Source: Chlamydiota bacterium (GTDB lineage: Bacteria > Chlamydiota > Chlamydiia > Chlamydiales > Parachlamydiaceae). Taken from it: DNA of 62,586 nt. Each line of letters opens with the position of its first letter. Position 1 is the stretch's first letter. The notes below the pieces were generated by a model. It searched no databases. It was not told the DNA's origin and saw nothing but the letters and a program-made list of their open reading frames with translations. The translations under genes were made by a program, and so were the position numbers. This document shows, piece after piece, positions 17,232-26,024 of this stretch. The stretch lies in the NCBI GenBank assembly GCA_013285965.1, contig JABDGQ010000005.1, positions 1 to 62,586 of the forward strand. Direction: 5' to 3'.

Positions 17232-19256
17232 ATGTCTACCTCACATACATTTAATATTGATGCAATTGTTGCACTCAGTGCCGATTTTTATGATATAGAC
17301 AAACTATTAAATGCTTATAAACAAACTTCTTTCTTACAATTAAATAATTGGCAACGTTTTGAGTTTATCCATACACAAATTTTGGATTGGATAAAAAATT
17401 TTACCAAGCCAGTTTTCATATTACCGACATTGCTTGATATTTTAGATCAAATCAACAAATTGCAGCTATTGAGCATAGAGCTAAATCTGGCTATTTTTGA
17501 ATTTTGGTTGAATAATTATGCCTATTTAAATGCGCAAGAGAATTATGAAATTAGAGGAAAAATTACAGGCAAGTGGATAGAGCGCAGCCATTATCAATAT
17601 ATCTTTCCCATCGGTACAGGCAAAATATATGAGGGCTCACATATTGTCGCTGCCCATCTATCGCCTGATATCGACACCATGACAGCTTCTTTTTGGGGAT
17701 GGATGGATGCTTTTAGCGCACGCTTAGGCAATGCTTTACATAGATGGTCATTGCCTGGAGGTCCACCAAAAACTCCTTTAACAAACTTATTTACCAAACT
17801 AATCCACCCTTCTTTATTTGCTTTATGTGGGCAGCTGAGCAATGCCATAACCATAAATAGTCTAGATTTAATCACACATATTGATAATGCTCATAGAGAT
17901 GGAAATAGTACTCTAAATCATCCTACCAATTCCTTAAGACTAACCAGTAATTTAGATGAAATTCGCCAAAAAATGGCTGATAATGCTTTTCTTAGTGTCA
18001 CAATACCTGATGAAAAAGGGAAAGAATTTCCTGTGGGAGTCATACGAGCAGGTGATATACACAAGCATAAATTGGGTACCGCTTCGCTACGCGATTTTTG
18101 TAATCTAGAAGAGATCAAGCTGCCAACATACATACAAGTTATTAGTGCTATTGATCATCATCGCTGTTCCATAAAAACTCTAGAAGCACCAACCATTATG
18201 ATTGCCGATGTCCAGTCAGCAAATGTACTATTGGCAGAACAAGCATTTATAATTAACGACAAATATAGTTATGGCGGCATTTCAGAAGAGCAATTAAATA
18301 AGCAAATAGAACAACTATCTTCTATAACTACAACACCAAGCAACACTCGAGTTTTACAAAGATTATTGCAAAGACGTTTAGCTTATGCTCGGGCAACCCA
18401 TTTTTACATACATCCCAAACGGGAATTAGTAGAATATCTATCATTTCTATATGCCATTTTGGATGATACTGATTTATTGGCCAAAGCGACCATGCGTGAT
18501 GTGGATTGTGTCGCAAAATTACTAAATCGCATAAGCTCGTTACAGGCAGAAAGAGAGTTAGAAATAATTAATTTTGACCACCTAGCATTAAACAGCGATT
18601 ACACTAAATTAGCAGTGGCACATATATTACAACATAAAGATGTATTTGCCATTTATGAACACATTTATGCTTTAAGAGAATCCGAAACAGAGCAAGATTT
18701 ACAGGCCTCTCTGAACGGTGAAAACTCCCATATTTTTATGGATGTCAAAGAACAAAATGGTTGTGCACGGATTGGGCAAACTAAATTATTTAAGTCTAAT
18801 TTCCCATTTTTTCTTGCACATGCTACTGCCTTTCGTTCCATTTGGCATGATCAAAGCTATACTGCTTATCAGCACCATAATCGCATTAACTTACACATTC
18901 ACATGCTTAGCACTATCGCTAATGCACAAGAAATGCATACCAATAAAGTCGGTCCTTACGAGCATAATGATGAATTATGGTTTTGGATAGCACCTGAGGA
19001 AATTGCTATACAAAATTTGCAAAGCTTTCTACAAAAATTTGCACAAGGGTGCCAAGAACTGCAAAAGACTTTTTCGTTTGAATTTGTGGGTATGCATTCA
19101 AATAATTATGTGCAGATTTTTTCTTCGATTTTCCCTGAAGTTCCTTATAAAATTACCGAGCCAACTATTGATAAATCGGTGGCTATTGTGCGGTTTAAAG
19201 CGGGTGTAATAAATTCACGCAAAGCCATGATTACACCTCATCTACCTTCGGTGTAA
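17232..19256 (+). CDS. Large DHH-phosphoesterase-like protein
   Basis: A 674-residue cytoplasmic protein of uncertain function. Two segments recall the DHH phosphoesterase/exopolyphosphatase superfamily: 'VAAHLSPDIDTMTASFWGW' (about residues 138-156, like the H.dPDgDal motif) and 'VISAIDHHRCS' (about 300-310, the DHH motif itself), followed by 'TIMIADVQSANVLLAEQ', where a metal-site Asp and a helix are expected. DHH proteins hydrolyse pyrophosphate, polyphosphate, cyclic dinucleotides or RNA ends. The remaining 350 residues have no motif I know. It stands alone after the tRNA gene. Superfamily membership is probable; the substrate is open. Confidence 0.6.
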   Translation: MSTSHTFNIDAIVALSADFYDIDKLLNAYKQTSFLQLNNWQRFEFIHTQILDWIKNFTKPVFILPTLLDILDQINKLQLLSIELNLAIFEFWLNNYAYLNAQENYEIRGKITGKWIERSHYQYIFPIGTGKIYEGSHIVAAHLSPDIDTMTASFWGWMDAFSARLGNALHRWSLPGGPPKTPLTNLFTKLIHPSLFALCGQLSNAITINSLDLITHIDNAHRDGNSTLNHPTNSLRLTSNLDEIRQKMADNAFLSVTIPDEKGKEFPVGVIRAGDIHKHKLGTASLRDFCNLEEIKLPTYIQVISAIDHHRCSIKTLEAPTIMIADVQSANVLLAEQAFIINDKYSYGGISEEQLNKQIEQLSSITTTPSNTRVLQRLLQRRLAYARATHFYIHPKRELVEYLSFLYAILDDTDLLAKATMRDVDCVAKLLNRISSLQAERELEIINFDHLALNSDYTKLAVAHILQHKDVFAIYEHIYALRESETEQDLQASLNGENSHIFMDVKEQNGCARIGQTKLFKSNFPFFLAHATAFRSIWHDQSYTAYQHHNRINLHIHMLSTIANAQEMHTNKVGPYEHNDELWFWIAPEEIAIQNLQSFLQKFAQGCQELQKTFSFEFVGMHSNNYVQIFSSIFPEVPYKITEPTIDKSVAIVRFKAGVINSRKAMITPHLPSV

Positions 19257-19261
19257 TAGTT

Positions 19262-19278
19262 ACTCACCTTACGGATAA
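19262..19278. repeat. R1 repeat end fragment
   Basis: ACTCACCTTACGGATAA matches the left terminus of the R1 family. No right end is visible, so this is a solo terminus directly downstream of the DHH-like gene. Confidence 0.45.
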
Positions 19279-19369
19279 ATAAAATTGATGTACAATTTTC
19301 AATATAAATTGCACATCAATTTACGATGTTTTGATAAAAATTTATCAAATGGCGGTAACAGCGATTTAT

Positions 19370-19618
19370 TTACTCAGTCTTGCCATTTTCTTCTAAAATT
19401 TCTAGATTGACGCGGATGCCATTGCGACTAGCTACTGACATAAGTAGCGTGCGGATGGCATTAATTGTTTTCCCTTTTTTGCCAATAATCTTACCAATAT
19501 CAGATTTTTCTACTTTAAGTTCGATAATCAGCGTCTGCGTACCACCAATTTCAGTGATTTTAACTTTATCAGGATGATCAACCAAGTTCTTGACGATGTA
19601 TGCTACAAATTCTTTCAT
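19370..19618 (-). CDS. khpA: KhpA-type KH-domain RNA-binding protein
   Basis: An 82-residue single KH-domain protein. It starts with 'MKEFVAYIVKNLVDHPDKV', the usual KhpA opening, and carries the RNA-binding GxxG loop in 'GKIIGKKGKTINAIRTL'. KhpA, often partnered with KhpB (Jag), binds many small RNAs and mRNAs and links to cell division and envelope regulation. I placed the start at 19618 because GAAGGA lies eight bases upstream and the protein then has family length; the open frame continues 17 codons upstream with no family similarity. It is usually near rpsP or ffh, but here it is isolated. Confidence 0.9.
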   Translation of the reverse strand: MKEFVAYIVKNLVDHPDKVKITEIGGTQTLIIELKVEKSDIGKIIGKKGKTINAIRTLLMSVASRNGIRVNLEILEENGKTE

Positions 19619-19981
19619 AATTCGATCCTTCACAAATATAAAACATTGATAATCTTCGAAATCGCGCAATACGTTTAGGATTGCCTGTTGTGCTCAACGA
19701 TAGCGGATTATGTGATAATTTTCATAGAAAAAACCAGCAAAATCAATTTTATGAATGTGCGAGCCCTCAGACCAACGACATATAAACCTAAAATCTATAG
19801 TTAAATTTTAACAAATAAATGTAGTTTCCAAAGAAGTCTATTGTTGAATGTATTGTTTTGAATAGATACAATAACATAAGTTTTGAGTTTTGTTGACTTT
19901 TTCGATTATCAAAAAAGCTCATGTGACATATTAATATGTAGATGTTTCCGTTAGTAATCCACTTCTAATCACTAATAACAT
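19619..19981. other. Intergenic region between khpA and ugd
   Basis: About 360 AT-rich bases between divergent genes. It contains a short R2-like motif (TTCCAAAGAAGTCTATTG, near 19826-19844) and a TTGACT at 19893-19898 without a convincing -10 partner. I see no gene. Confidence 0.4.
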
Positions 19982-21358
19982 ATGAAGATTTTAATTATTG
20001 GAACCGGCTATGTCGGAGCAATCACTGGCACTTGCTTTGCAGAAATGGGTTATAAAGTCACCTGTTTAGATAAAGATCAAAACCGCATAGATAATTTATT
20101 GCAGGGCATCATTCCTATGTATGAGCCCGGTCTTGAAGAGATGCTTAAACGCAATCTTAAAGCTGGTCGCTTAGATTTCACTACCGAGATTATTGCAAGT
20201 ATTGCACACGCCGATATTTGTTTTATTGCCGTTGATACTCCTATGAGCGCAGATGGTGCAGCAGATACTTCACAAGTGGAAAACGTAGCACATATGCTTG
20301 GAGAAAATCTAGATCACTCTTGCATCGTTGTGACAAAATCAACCGTACCTGTGGGCACTACATATAAAATCGACAATATTATTCACAAAGCTTTACAGAA
20401 ACGAAAATTAAATATTATTTGCGATGTGGTTTCAAATCCCGAATTTTTAAAAGAGGGAAATGCGGTAGCTGATTTTATGAAACCCGATCGCATTGTAATA
20501 GGTGCTAGTAGCAAACAGGCTATCGACATAATGAAAGAGTTATATGCTCCTTTTATGCTAAATCACAATCGCTTGTTGGTCATGGACGTCATCTCAGCGG
20601 AGTTAGCCAAATATGCAGCCAATGCCATGTTAGCCACTCGTATTTCCTTTATGAATCAAATGGCAGCGCTTTGTGAAAAAATGGGTGCCAATATTAACGA
20701 TATTCGCCATGTTCTAGGATCTGATGAACGCATTGGTCATCATTTTTTATATCCAGGCGTGGGCTATGGCGGTTCATGCTTGCCAAAAGATGTTAAAGCG
20801 CTCATTCATCAGGGTCAGCAACAAAATTGCGATCTATCTGTATTACGTGCCGTTGATCAGGCCAATCAAGATCAAAAACGGATTATGCGCCAAAAACTAT
20901 TAGCCTACTTTGGGGAAAATCGTGGTTTAAAAGGAAAAACTATTGGCATATTAGGATTAGCTTTTAAACCAAATACAGACGATATGCGCGAAGCCTCTTC
21001 TTTAACTTTAATTAATGAACTAATTGCCGATGGGGCAAACGTCCGTTTATTTGATCCAATAGCGATGCCTAAAGCTAAAAAACTTTTACCAGCCTTATCA
21101 AACATCCATTGGTGTGAAGATGAATACGAGGCTGCTCAAAACGTCGATGCTCTAGTGTTAATGACTGAATGGAAACAATTTCGATTATTGGATTTCTCTT
21201 TGCTATTGCAACAGATGAGAGGAAAAGCCTTCTTTGATGGCCGTAATCAATATCAGCCAGATGAAATGCACAGAAAAGGCTTTGATTATTTTGGTATCGG
21301 TTGCTCCCTTCTTACGCAACGCAAAGATTGCAAGACACTTTATCTTTATGCACCTTGA
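19982..21358 (+). CDS. ugd: UDP-glucose 6-dehydrogenase
   Basis: Ugd oxidises UDP-glucose to UDP-glucuronate with two NAD+ per turn, supplying acidic sugars for surface polysaccharides. The 458-residue protein begins with the Rossmann motif 'ILIIGTGYVGAITG', has 'VAVDTP'-type text (IAVDTPM) and 'KSTVPVGTT'. The catalytic cysteine lies in GYGGSCLPKDV (about 261-271). The C-terminal domain shows 'ILGLAFKPNTDDMREASS', with the family motif GLAFKPNTDD. It opens an envelope-carbohydrate region; ispA follows at once on the same strand. No clear Shine-Dalgarno precedes the ATG. Confidence 0.95.
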   Translation: MKILIIGTGYVGAITGTCFAEMGYKVTCLDKDQNRIDNLLQGIIPMYEPGLEEMLKRNLKAGRLDFTTEIIASIAHADICFIAVDTPMSADGAADTSQVENVAHMLGENLDHSCIVVTKSTVPVGTTYKIDNIIHKALQKRKLNIICDVVSNPEFLKEGNAVADFMKPDRIVIGASSKQAIDIMKELYAPFMLNHNRLLVMDVISAELAKYAANAMLATRISFMNQMAALCEKMGANINDIRHVLGSDERIGHHFLYPGVGYGGSCLPKDVKALIHQGQQQNCDLSVLRAVDQANQDQKRIMRQKLLAYFGENRGLKGKTIGILGLAFKPNTDDMREASSLTLINELIADGANVRLFDPIAMPKAKKLLPALSNIHWCEDEYEAAQNVDALVLMTEWKQFRLLDFSLLLQQMRGKAFFDGRNQYQPDEMHRKGFDYFGIGCSLLTQRKDCKTLYLYAP

Positions 21359-21368
21359 CTATGCACTC

Positions 21369-22262
21369 ATGAACACCTCTATGATTAATATTAGCCAGTA
21401 TATGCGTACCAGCAGTCAAAAGATTCAAAATCACTTGGAGTCTTTGTTGTGCGAACAAGATAGTGCTACTGCCCAATTATTTGCTGCAGCACGCTACGCC
21501 CTGCAAGGTGGTAAACATGTACGACCCATATTAGCCTTAACGACAGTAGAGTTAATGGGTGGTAATGTTGAGCAGGGACTATCAGCAATCTGCGCCCTAG
21601 AATGTATACACACTTATTCGATGATACATGATGATTTACCATGCATGGATAATGACGACTATAGGCGTGGTCGTTTGACTGTTCATCGTCAGTTTACCGA
21701 AGGACATGCAGTATTAACCGGAGATTTTTTATTAACTTACGCTTTTGAAATTCTAGCCCGAGATGAATTTTTAACAGCAGAACAAAAAGTACAGTTAATG
21801 CACTCTTTAGCATATCATAGTGGCGCTAAAGGAATGATTGGTGGACAAATTATGGATTTGGCCAGTCAAAATCAATCTATATCTATAGAAACACTTAACG
21901 ATTTACATAACAAAAAAACTGGCGCACTCATCACAGCAGCACTTGAATTTGGTGCTATTATTAGCAATGCAACAGAGCATGAACGAGTGTGCTTGAGTAA
22001 ATTTGGGGCAGCAATTGGTCTGACATTTCAAATTATTGATGATATTTTAGATGTAACGGAAAGTGAGGCTAAACACGGTCGAAGCGTTTCCTCTGACATC
22101 GTTAATGGCAAAGCTACTTATGTCTCTTTATTAGGGATAGAGCAAGCACAAATTTGTGCCAACCATTATTATCAGCAAGCCTTACAAGCTTTAGCCCCTC
22201 TTAAACAAGATGTTTCAAATTTAATTTCGTTAGCCGATTTTATTTTGCATCGCAAACATTAG
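21369..22262 (+). CDS. ispA: Farnesyl/geranyl diphosphate synthase
   Basis: A 297-residue short-chain trans-prenyltransferase that makes farnesyl diphosphate from IPP and DMAPP, the precursor for undecaprenyl and quinone side chains. Both aspartate-rich motifs are present: the first in 'MIHDDLPCMDNDDYRRG' and the second in FQIIDDILDVT. The GGKHVRP substrate motif is near residue 46. Candidate starts are ATG at 21348, 21369 and 21381; none has a good ribosome site. I chose 21369, which avoids overlapping ugd and gives normal family length. It is likely cotranscribed with ugd, 10 bases upstream. Confidence 0.93.
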   Translation: MNTSMINISQYMRTSSQKIQNHLESLLCEQDSATAQLFAAARYALQGGKHVRPILALTTVELMGGNVEQGLSAICALECIHTYSMIHDDLPCMDNDDYRRGRLTVHRQFTEGHAVLTGDFLLTYAFEILARDEFLTAEQKVQLMHSLAYHSGAKGMIGGQIMDLASQNQSISIETLNDLHNKKTGALITAALEFGAIISNATEHERVCLSKFGAAIGLTFQIIDDILDVTESEAKHGRSVSSDIVNGKATYVSLLGIEQAQICANHYYQQALQALAPLKQDVSNLISLADFILHRKH

Positions 22263-22326
22263 ACTTATTTTGAGGTTGGCTTTTTTTGGAAAAATTGATA
22301 TTTTTTGAATAGATTTGATTCCAAAT
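22260..22326. repeat. Dispersed repeat family R2, copy
   Basis: 'AGACTTATTTTGAGG' followed by 'TTTTTTTGGAAAAATTGATA' and 'ATAGATTTGATTCCAAATG'. It is closely similar to 36069-36147 and 7931-8005. It begins at the ispA stop codon and is joined directly to the R1 half-copy that follows. Confidence 0.6.
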
Positions 22327-22330
22327 GTGT

Positions 22331-22393
22331 CCCCCTTATAGATGGGTGCAGATAGGTACTAAATGCACTCTTCAAATTATGCCTAAGGTGAGT
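22331..22393. repeat. R1 repeat, right-half copy
   Basis: It contains the interior block 'GATGGGTGCAGATAGGTACT' and the right terminus TTCAAATTATGCCTAAGG...GAGT. The left half is absent and replaced by an R2 copy, giving a composite repeat between ispA and the dehydrogenase gene. Confidence 0.6.
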
Positions 22394-22412
22394 AAATAAA
22401 ATAGGTAAGCAC

Positions 22413-23399
22413 ATGCAGGCCATGGTATTAGAAAAAGTGGGAGAGCCATTGATTCTAAAAGAGATACCTATTCCCTCGCCACAACCACACGAAGTACTCA
22501 TCAAAGTTCACGCTTGTGGCGTTTGCCGCACTGATGTGCATATTGTCGATGGAGAACTTCCATCACCGCAGCTACCGTTAATTTTGGGACATCAAATTGT
22601 CGGCGATATTTATTGCTTGGGTACTAAAGTCAAAAAACATAAAGTTGGCGAGCGTGCCGGAGTGCCATGGTTAGGCAAAAGTTGTCATGTTTGTCAGTAT
22701 TGTCAAAGTGATAGAGAAAATTTGTGTGATGAGGCTATATATACAGGCTATCAACAAAACGGAGGTTATGCTCAGTTTTGTACGGCACATGAAGATTTTA
22801 TTTTAAAACTATCTCATGATTACGACGATCTGCACACCGCCCCCTTATTATGTGCAGGGTTAATTGGCTATAGAGCCTTAAAGTTAATAGGCAATGCACA
22901 ACATATTGGTTTTTATGGCTTTGGCTCTTCGGCACACATTCTCATTCAAGTGGCCAAAGAACAAGGTCGCAAAATTTATGTTTTCACTCGCCCTGGCGAC
23001 CATCAGACACAATCTTTTGCATGCCATCTGGGCGCTGATTGGGCTGGTGGATCGGAACAATTACCACCAGAATCCTTGGATGCTGCTATCATTTTTGCTC
23101 CCTTAGGGGCATTATACATAAAAGCTCTACAAGCCATAAAAAAAGGTGGCAAAGTAATTAGCGCTGGTATTCACATGAGTGATATCCCCTCATTCCCCTA
23201 TGCCTTATTATGGGGTGAGCGCTCTATTTCTTCAGTAGCTAATTTAACGCGCCAAGATGGAATAGATTTCATAGATGCTATCAAATCAATAAAATTGCAA
23301 ATCGCCATTAAAACCTATCTATTAGAAGATGCCAATCAAGCACTTACTGATATACGCAATGGCAATGTTTGTGGATCAGCTGTATTAAAAATAGAATAG
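22413..23399 (+). CDS. Zinc-dependent alcohol dehydrogenase family protein
   Basis: A 328-residue medium-chain dehydrogenase/reductase. The catalytic zinc site is visible in 'ACGVCRTDVHIVDGE' and 'LILGHQIVGDI'. The structural zinc lobe has four cysteines in 'KSCHVCQYCQSDRENLC', and 'GYQQNGGYAQF' follows. The NAD(P)-binding part starts at 'IGFYGFGSSAHILIQVA'. These features resemble the AdhP/TIGR02822-like zinc alcohol dehydrogenases that reduce aldehydes. It sits between ispA and the rhamnose genes, separated from the latter by a strong hairpin, so it is probably a separate unit. The substrate is not predictable. Confidence 0.9.
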   Translation: MQAMVLEKVGEPLILKEIPIPSPQPHEVLIKVHACGVCRTDVHIVDGELPSPQLPLILGHQIVGDIYCLGTKVKKHKVGERAGVPWLGKSCHVCQYCQSDRENLCDEAIYTGYQQNGGYAQFCTAHEDFILKLSHDYDDLHTAPLLCAGLIGYRALKLIGNAQHIGFYGFGSSAHILIQVAKEQGRKIYVFTRPGDHQTQSFACHLGADWAGGSEQLPPESLDAAIIFAPLGALYIKALQAIKKGGKVISAGIHMSDIPSFPYALLWGERSISSVANLTRQDGIDFIDAIKSIKLQIAIKTYLLEDANQALTDIRNGNVCGSAVLKIE

Positions 23400-23428
23400 A
23401 TTTTTTTGCAAAGAAGTCTATTCTATTA
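23397..23428. repeat. R2-type short motif
   Basis: 'TTTGCAAAGAAGTCTATTC' directly after the dehydrogenase stop codon. The AAAGAAGTCTATT core recurs near 19830, 30110-30131, 36130 and 58535. Confidence 0.45.
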
Positions 23429-23434
23429 TTTTAA

Positions 23435-23475
23435 GTTTTTTTGCCCTTTTGAAGCAGTCAAAATGGCAAAAAAAC
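23435..23475. terminator. Long hairpin, probable terminator
   Basis: An 18-bp inverted repeat: GTTTTTTTGCCCTTTTGA (23435-23452), loop AGCAG, then TCAAAATGGCAAAAAAAC (23458-23475). It sits 36 bases downstream of the dehydrogenase gene. The stem is A/T-rich and T-rich on the 5' arm, so it is not a textbook intrinsic terminator. The 3' arm plus 'TCAGG' tail recurs at 46655-46686. Confidence 0.5.
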
Positions 23476-23658
23476 TCAAAATTCAGGTTTATGCAACACT
23501 TGCAAAAAATTAGTTCAATTTTATACACTCCTGCCATATTTTTGCATACTCAAGCTTAGGTGAGTAATAAATTAATACCCATCAAAATTGAAAAATTGAC
23601 AACTTCCATTTTTTAGCCTGAGTTATATTTTTCATCACATTTTGCATTCAGGTTGAAT

Positions 23659-24522
23659 ATGAAAGGAATTGTTTTGGCAGGAGGCAGCGGTACACGCCTT
23701 CATCCGCTAACTTTGAGTGTGACCAAACAATTGCTACCTGTCTACAACAAACCTATGATTTACTATCCCCTATCTGTGCTAATGCTTGCACATATAAAGG
23801 AAATATTAATCATAACTACTCCACAAGATATGCATCTATTCCAAAGATTGCTCGGTGATGGCTCACAATTAGGATTGCAATTTAGTTATATGGCACAAGC
23901 ACATCCTAATGGACTTGCCGAGGCCTTTATTATTGGCAAAGATTTTATTGGAGCAGATTCGGTATGTTTAATTTTAGGCGATAATATTTTTTATGGTAGT
24001 CATCTCAAAGAGTTATTGCGCAGTGCCAGTGCACAAGAAAAAGGAGCGGCATTATTTGGTTATCAAGTCAAAGATCCACAACGCTATGGCGTTATCGAAT
24101 GTGATGCGGATGGCCAAATTCTCTCAATTGAAGAAAAACCAACACAGCCTAAATCAACCGTCGCTGTCACCGGCTTATATTTTTATGATAACCAAGTGGT
24201 AGAAATAGCCCAAATGCTCAAGCCTTCAGCACGAGGTGAGCTTGAGATTACAGATATTAATCTTGAATACCTTAAACGAAAACAAGCTAAGCTTTTTATG
24301 ATGGGAAGGGGCTACACCTGGCTTGATGCTGGCACATATGAGAGCTTAATGCAAGCCAGCCAATTTGTACAAGTCATTGAAGAGAGGCAGGGTCATTGTA
24401 TTGCATCACTTGAAGAGATAGCCTTTCACCAAAATTTTATTTCCTGCGAACAACTCAAAGGTTTGGGTGAAAAACTTGGCAAAAGCCAATATGGACGATA
24501 TTTAATGGATGTAAGTAAGTGA
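23659..24522 (+). CDS. rfbA: Glucose-1-phosphate thymidylyltransferase
   Basis: RmlA/RfbA makes dTDP-glucose from dTTP and glucose 1-phosphate, the first step to dTDP-L-rhamnose. The 287-residue protein starts with 'MKGIVLAGGSGTRLHPLT', the nucleotidyltransferase signature, followed by 'SKQLLPVYNKPM'-type text (TKQLLPVYNKPMIYYPL). It also has LGDNIFYG and 'TGLYFYDN', the family metal and sugar sites. I chose ATG 23659; a TTG two codons earlier is less likely. It is the first gene of a four-gene rml cluster in the order A-C-D-B. The family and pathway are secure. Confidence 0.95.
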   Translation: MKGIVLAGGSGTRLHPLTLSVTKQLLPVYNKPMIYYPLSVLMLAHIKEILIITTPQDMHLFQRLLGDGSQLGLQFSYMAQAHPNGLAEAFIIGKDFIGADSVCLILGDNIFYGSHLKELLRSASAQEKGAALFGYQVKDPQRYGVIECDADGQILSIEEKPTQPKSTVAVTGLYFYDNQVVEIAQMLKPSARGELEITDINLEYLKRKQAKLFMMGRGYTWLDAGTYESLMQASQFVQVIEERQGHCIASLEEIAFHQNFISCEQLKGLGEKLGKSQYGRYLMDVSK

Positions 24523-24570
24523 CTCACCAAAGAACCCCTTTAGTACCTATCCGCAGCCATCTATAAAGGA
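24522..24570. repeat. R1 repeat fragment, inverted orientation
   Basis: It starts ACTCACC at the rfbA stop and continues with 'TTTAGTACCTATCCGCAGCC', the reverse complement of the R1 interior block seen at 707-735. It sits between rfbA and rfbC, inside the presumed operon, and supplies part of the rfbC leader (AAAGGAG). Confidence 0.55.
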
Positions 24571-24584
24571 GAAAAGAAATTGGA

Positions 24585-25130
24585 ATGGAAATTATTGATT
24601 TAAAATTAAATGGACTAAAATTAATCAAACCACGACTACACAAAGATGAACGAGGTTTTTTTTTAGAAACTTATCAAAGCTCTACTTATTGCTTACATGG
24701 TATTGATTGTAGTTTTGTGCAAGATAACCATTCTTTCTCACAACACGGCTGCTTACGTGGCATGCATTTTCAATCTCAGCCAGGTCAAGCTAAATTGGTG
24801 CGGGCAGGTGTTGGTAAAATCTTTGATGTCGCAGTAGATATACGTCCTCATTCAAGTACCTACAAACAATGGGAAGGAATTATCCTTGATGATCAGCAAC
24901 ACTGGCAATTATTCATACCAAATGGGTTTGCCCATGGTTTTTGTGTATTGAGTGAGCATGCCCATGTTTTATATAAAGTAAGCACTCCTTATAATGCTAA
25001 ATACGAAAAAGGATTTCGCTGGGATGATCCCATTATCAACATTCAATGGCCTATTCAAAATATGATTCTCTCAAACAGAGATCTATGCGCCCCTAATTTT
25101 TTAGATATTGAAATTCAAGGAGAACAATAA
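24585..25130 (+). CDS. rfbC: dTDP-4-dehydrorhamnose 3,5-epimerase
   Basis: RmlC epimerises dTDP-4-keto-6-deoxyglucose at C3 and C5. The 181-residue protein opens with 'LNGLKLIKPRLHKDERGFFL', has the catalytic-base region 'VQDNHSFSQHGCLRGMHFQ' and the typical 'GKIFDVAVDIRPHSSTY' and 'IPNGFAHGFCVLSE' segments of the cupin fold. The stop overlaps the start of rfbD (TAATG), so the two are translationally coupled. A good AAAGGAG is upstream, partly inside repeat sequence. Confidence 0.95.
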   Translation: MEIIDLKLNGLKLIKPRLHKDERGFFLETYQSSTYCLHGIDCSFVQDNHSFSQHGCLRGMHFQSQPGQAKLVRAGVGKIFDVAVDIRPHSSTYKQWEGIILDDQQHWQLFIPNGFAHGFCVLSEHAHVLYKVSTPYNAKYEKGFRWDDPIINIQWPIQNMILSNRDLCAPNFLDIEIQGEQ

Positions 25131-26014
25131 TGATGCAGAAAATATGGATTTGTGGCGCTAATGGCATGCTTGGATCTCATTTTAAAGTTTTATGCGAAAA
25201 ATTAAAAATCTCTTACATTGCTACTAATCGCCAGCAAATTGACATAACTGAGCTTGATGCTGTTTCAGAGTTTACTCGAAAACAAAAAATTAGCCACATC
25301 GTCAATTGCGCCGCTTATACAAATGTTGATCAAGCTGAACATGAACCTAGTAACGCTTACCGCAGCAATGCCATGGGACCACACAATCTAGGAATTGCCG
25401 CCCGTAGGCATGGTGCCCGCGTCATACATTTCTCTACAGATTATGTCTTTGATGGTAAACAAAAAACTCCTTATACTGAAGAAGATACCTGCTCGCCACA
25501 AAGTGCATATGGCCTTAGCAAACTAGCTGGTGAAGTTAAACTGCTAAATGAACATAAAAATGTTTGCCTTATCCGCTCTTCATGGTTATTTGGGGATGTG
25601 GGCCGAAATTTTGTAAGTACAATTTTGGGTTTGCTTTCTGAAAAAAATGAAATTGACGTTGTAAGCGACCAAGTGGGAAGACCAACTTACTGCCAAGATT
25701 TAGCAGAAGCAGCACTAAAGCTTTTAGATGTCAATGGCATTTTTCATTTTGCCAACAATAATGAAACTAGTTGGTATAAATATGCTTTGGAAATTTTTAA
25801 CCAAGCCAAAGCACTCCATTTTCCTATCAAAACACAAATAATACGACCCATTCCATCAACAGAATATCTTTCAGCCACACAGAGACCGGCCTATTCGAGC
25901 CTTGATACTAAAAAATTTCAAGAACAATTTGGCTACAAAGCTCCACGACCTTGGCCGCTAGCTTTGCAAGAATGTCTTACAAATTTAAAAAATATGTCTC
26001 AAAAACAAGAATGA
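25130..26014 (+). CDS. rfbD: dTDP-4-dehydrorhamnose reductase
   Basis: RmlD performs the last step to dTDP-L-rhamnose using NAD(P)H. The 294-residue protein has the short-chain dehydrogenase glycine motif 'WICGANGMLGS' and NCAAYTNVDQAE. The catalytic 'STDYVFDG' is followed by 'YGLSKLAGE', which holds the YxxxK pair. The late 'RPAYSSLDTKKF' is typical of RmlD. It begins at the rfbC stop (ATG at 25130; a second ATG follows at once) and ends 10 bases before rfbB. Confidence 0.95.
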   Translation: MMQKIWICGANGMLGSHFKVLCEKLKISYIATNRQQIDITELDAVSEFTRKQKISHIVNCAAYTNVDQAEHEPSNAYRSNAMGPHNLGIAARRHGARVIHFSTDYVFDGKQKTPYTEEDTCSPQSAYGLSKLAGEVKLLNEHKNVCLIRSSWLFGDVGRNFVSTILGLLSEKNEIDVVSDQVGRPTYCQDLAEAALKLLDVNGIFHFANNNETSWYKYALEIFNQAKALHFPIKTQIIRPIPSTEYLSATQRPAYSSLDTKKFQEQFGYKAPRPWPLALQECLTNLKNMSQKQE

Positions 26015-26024
26015 CAACAATAAA

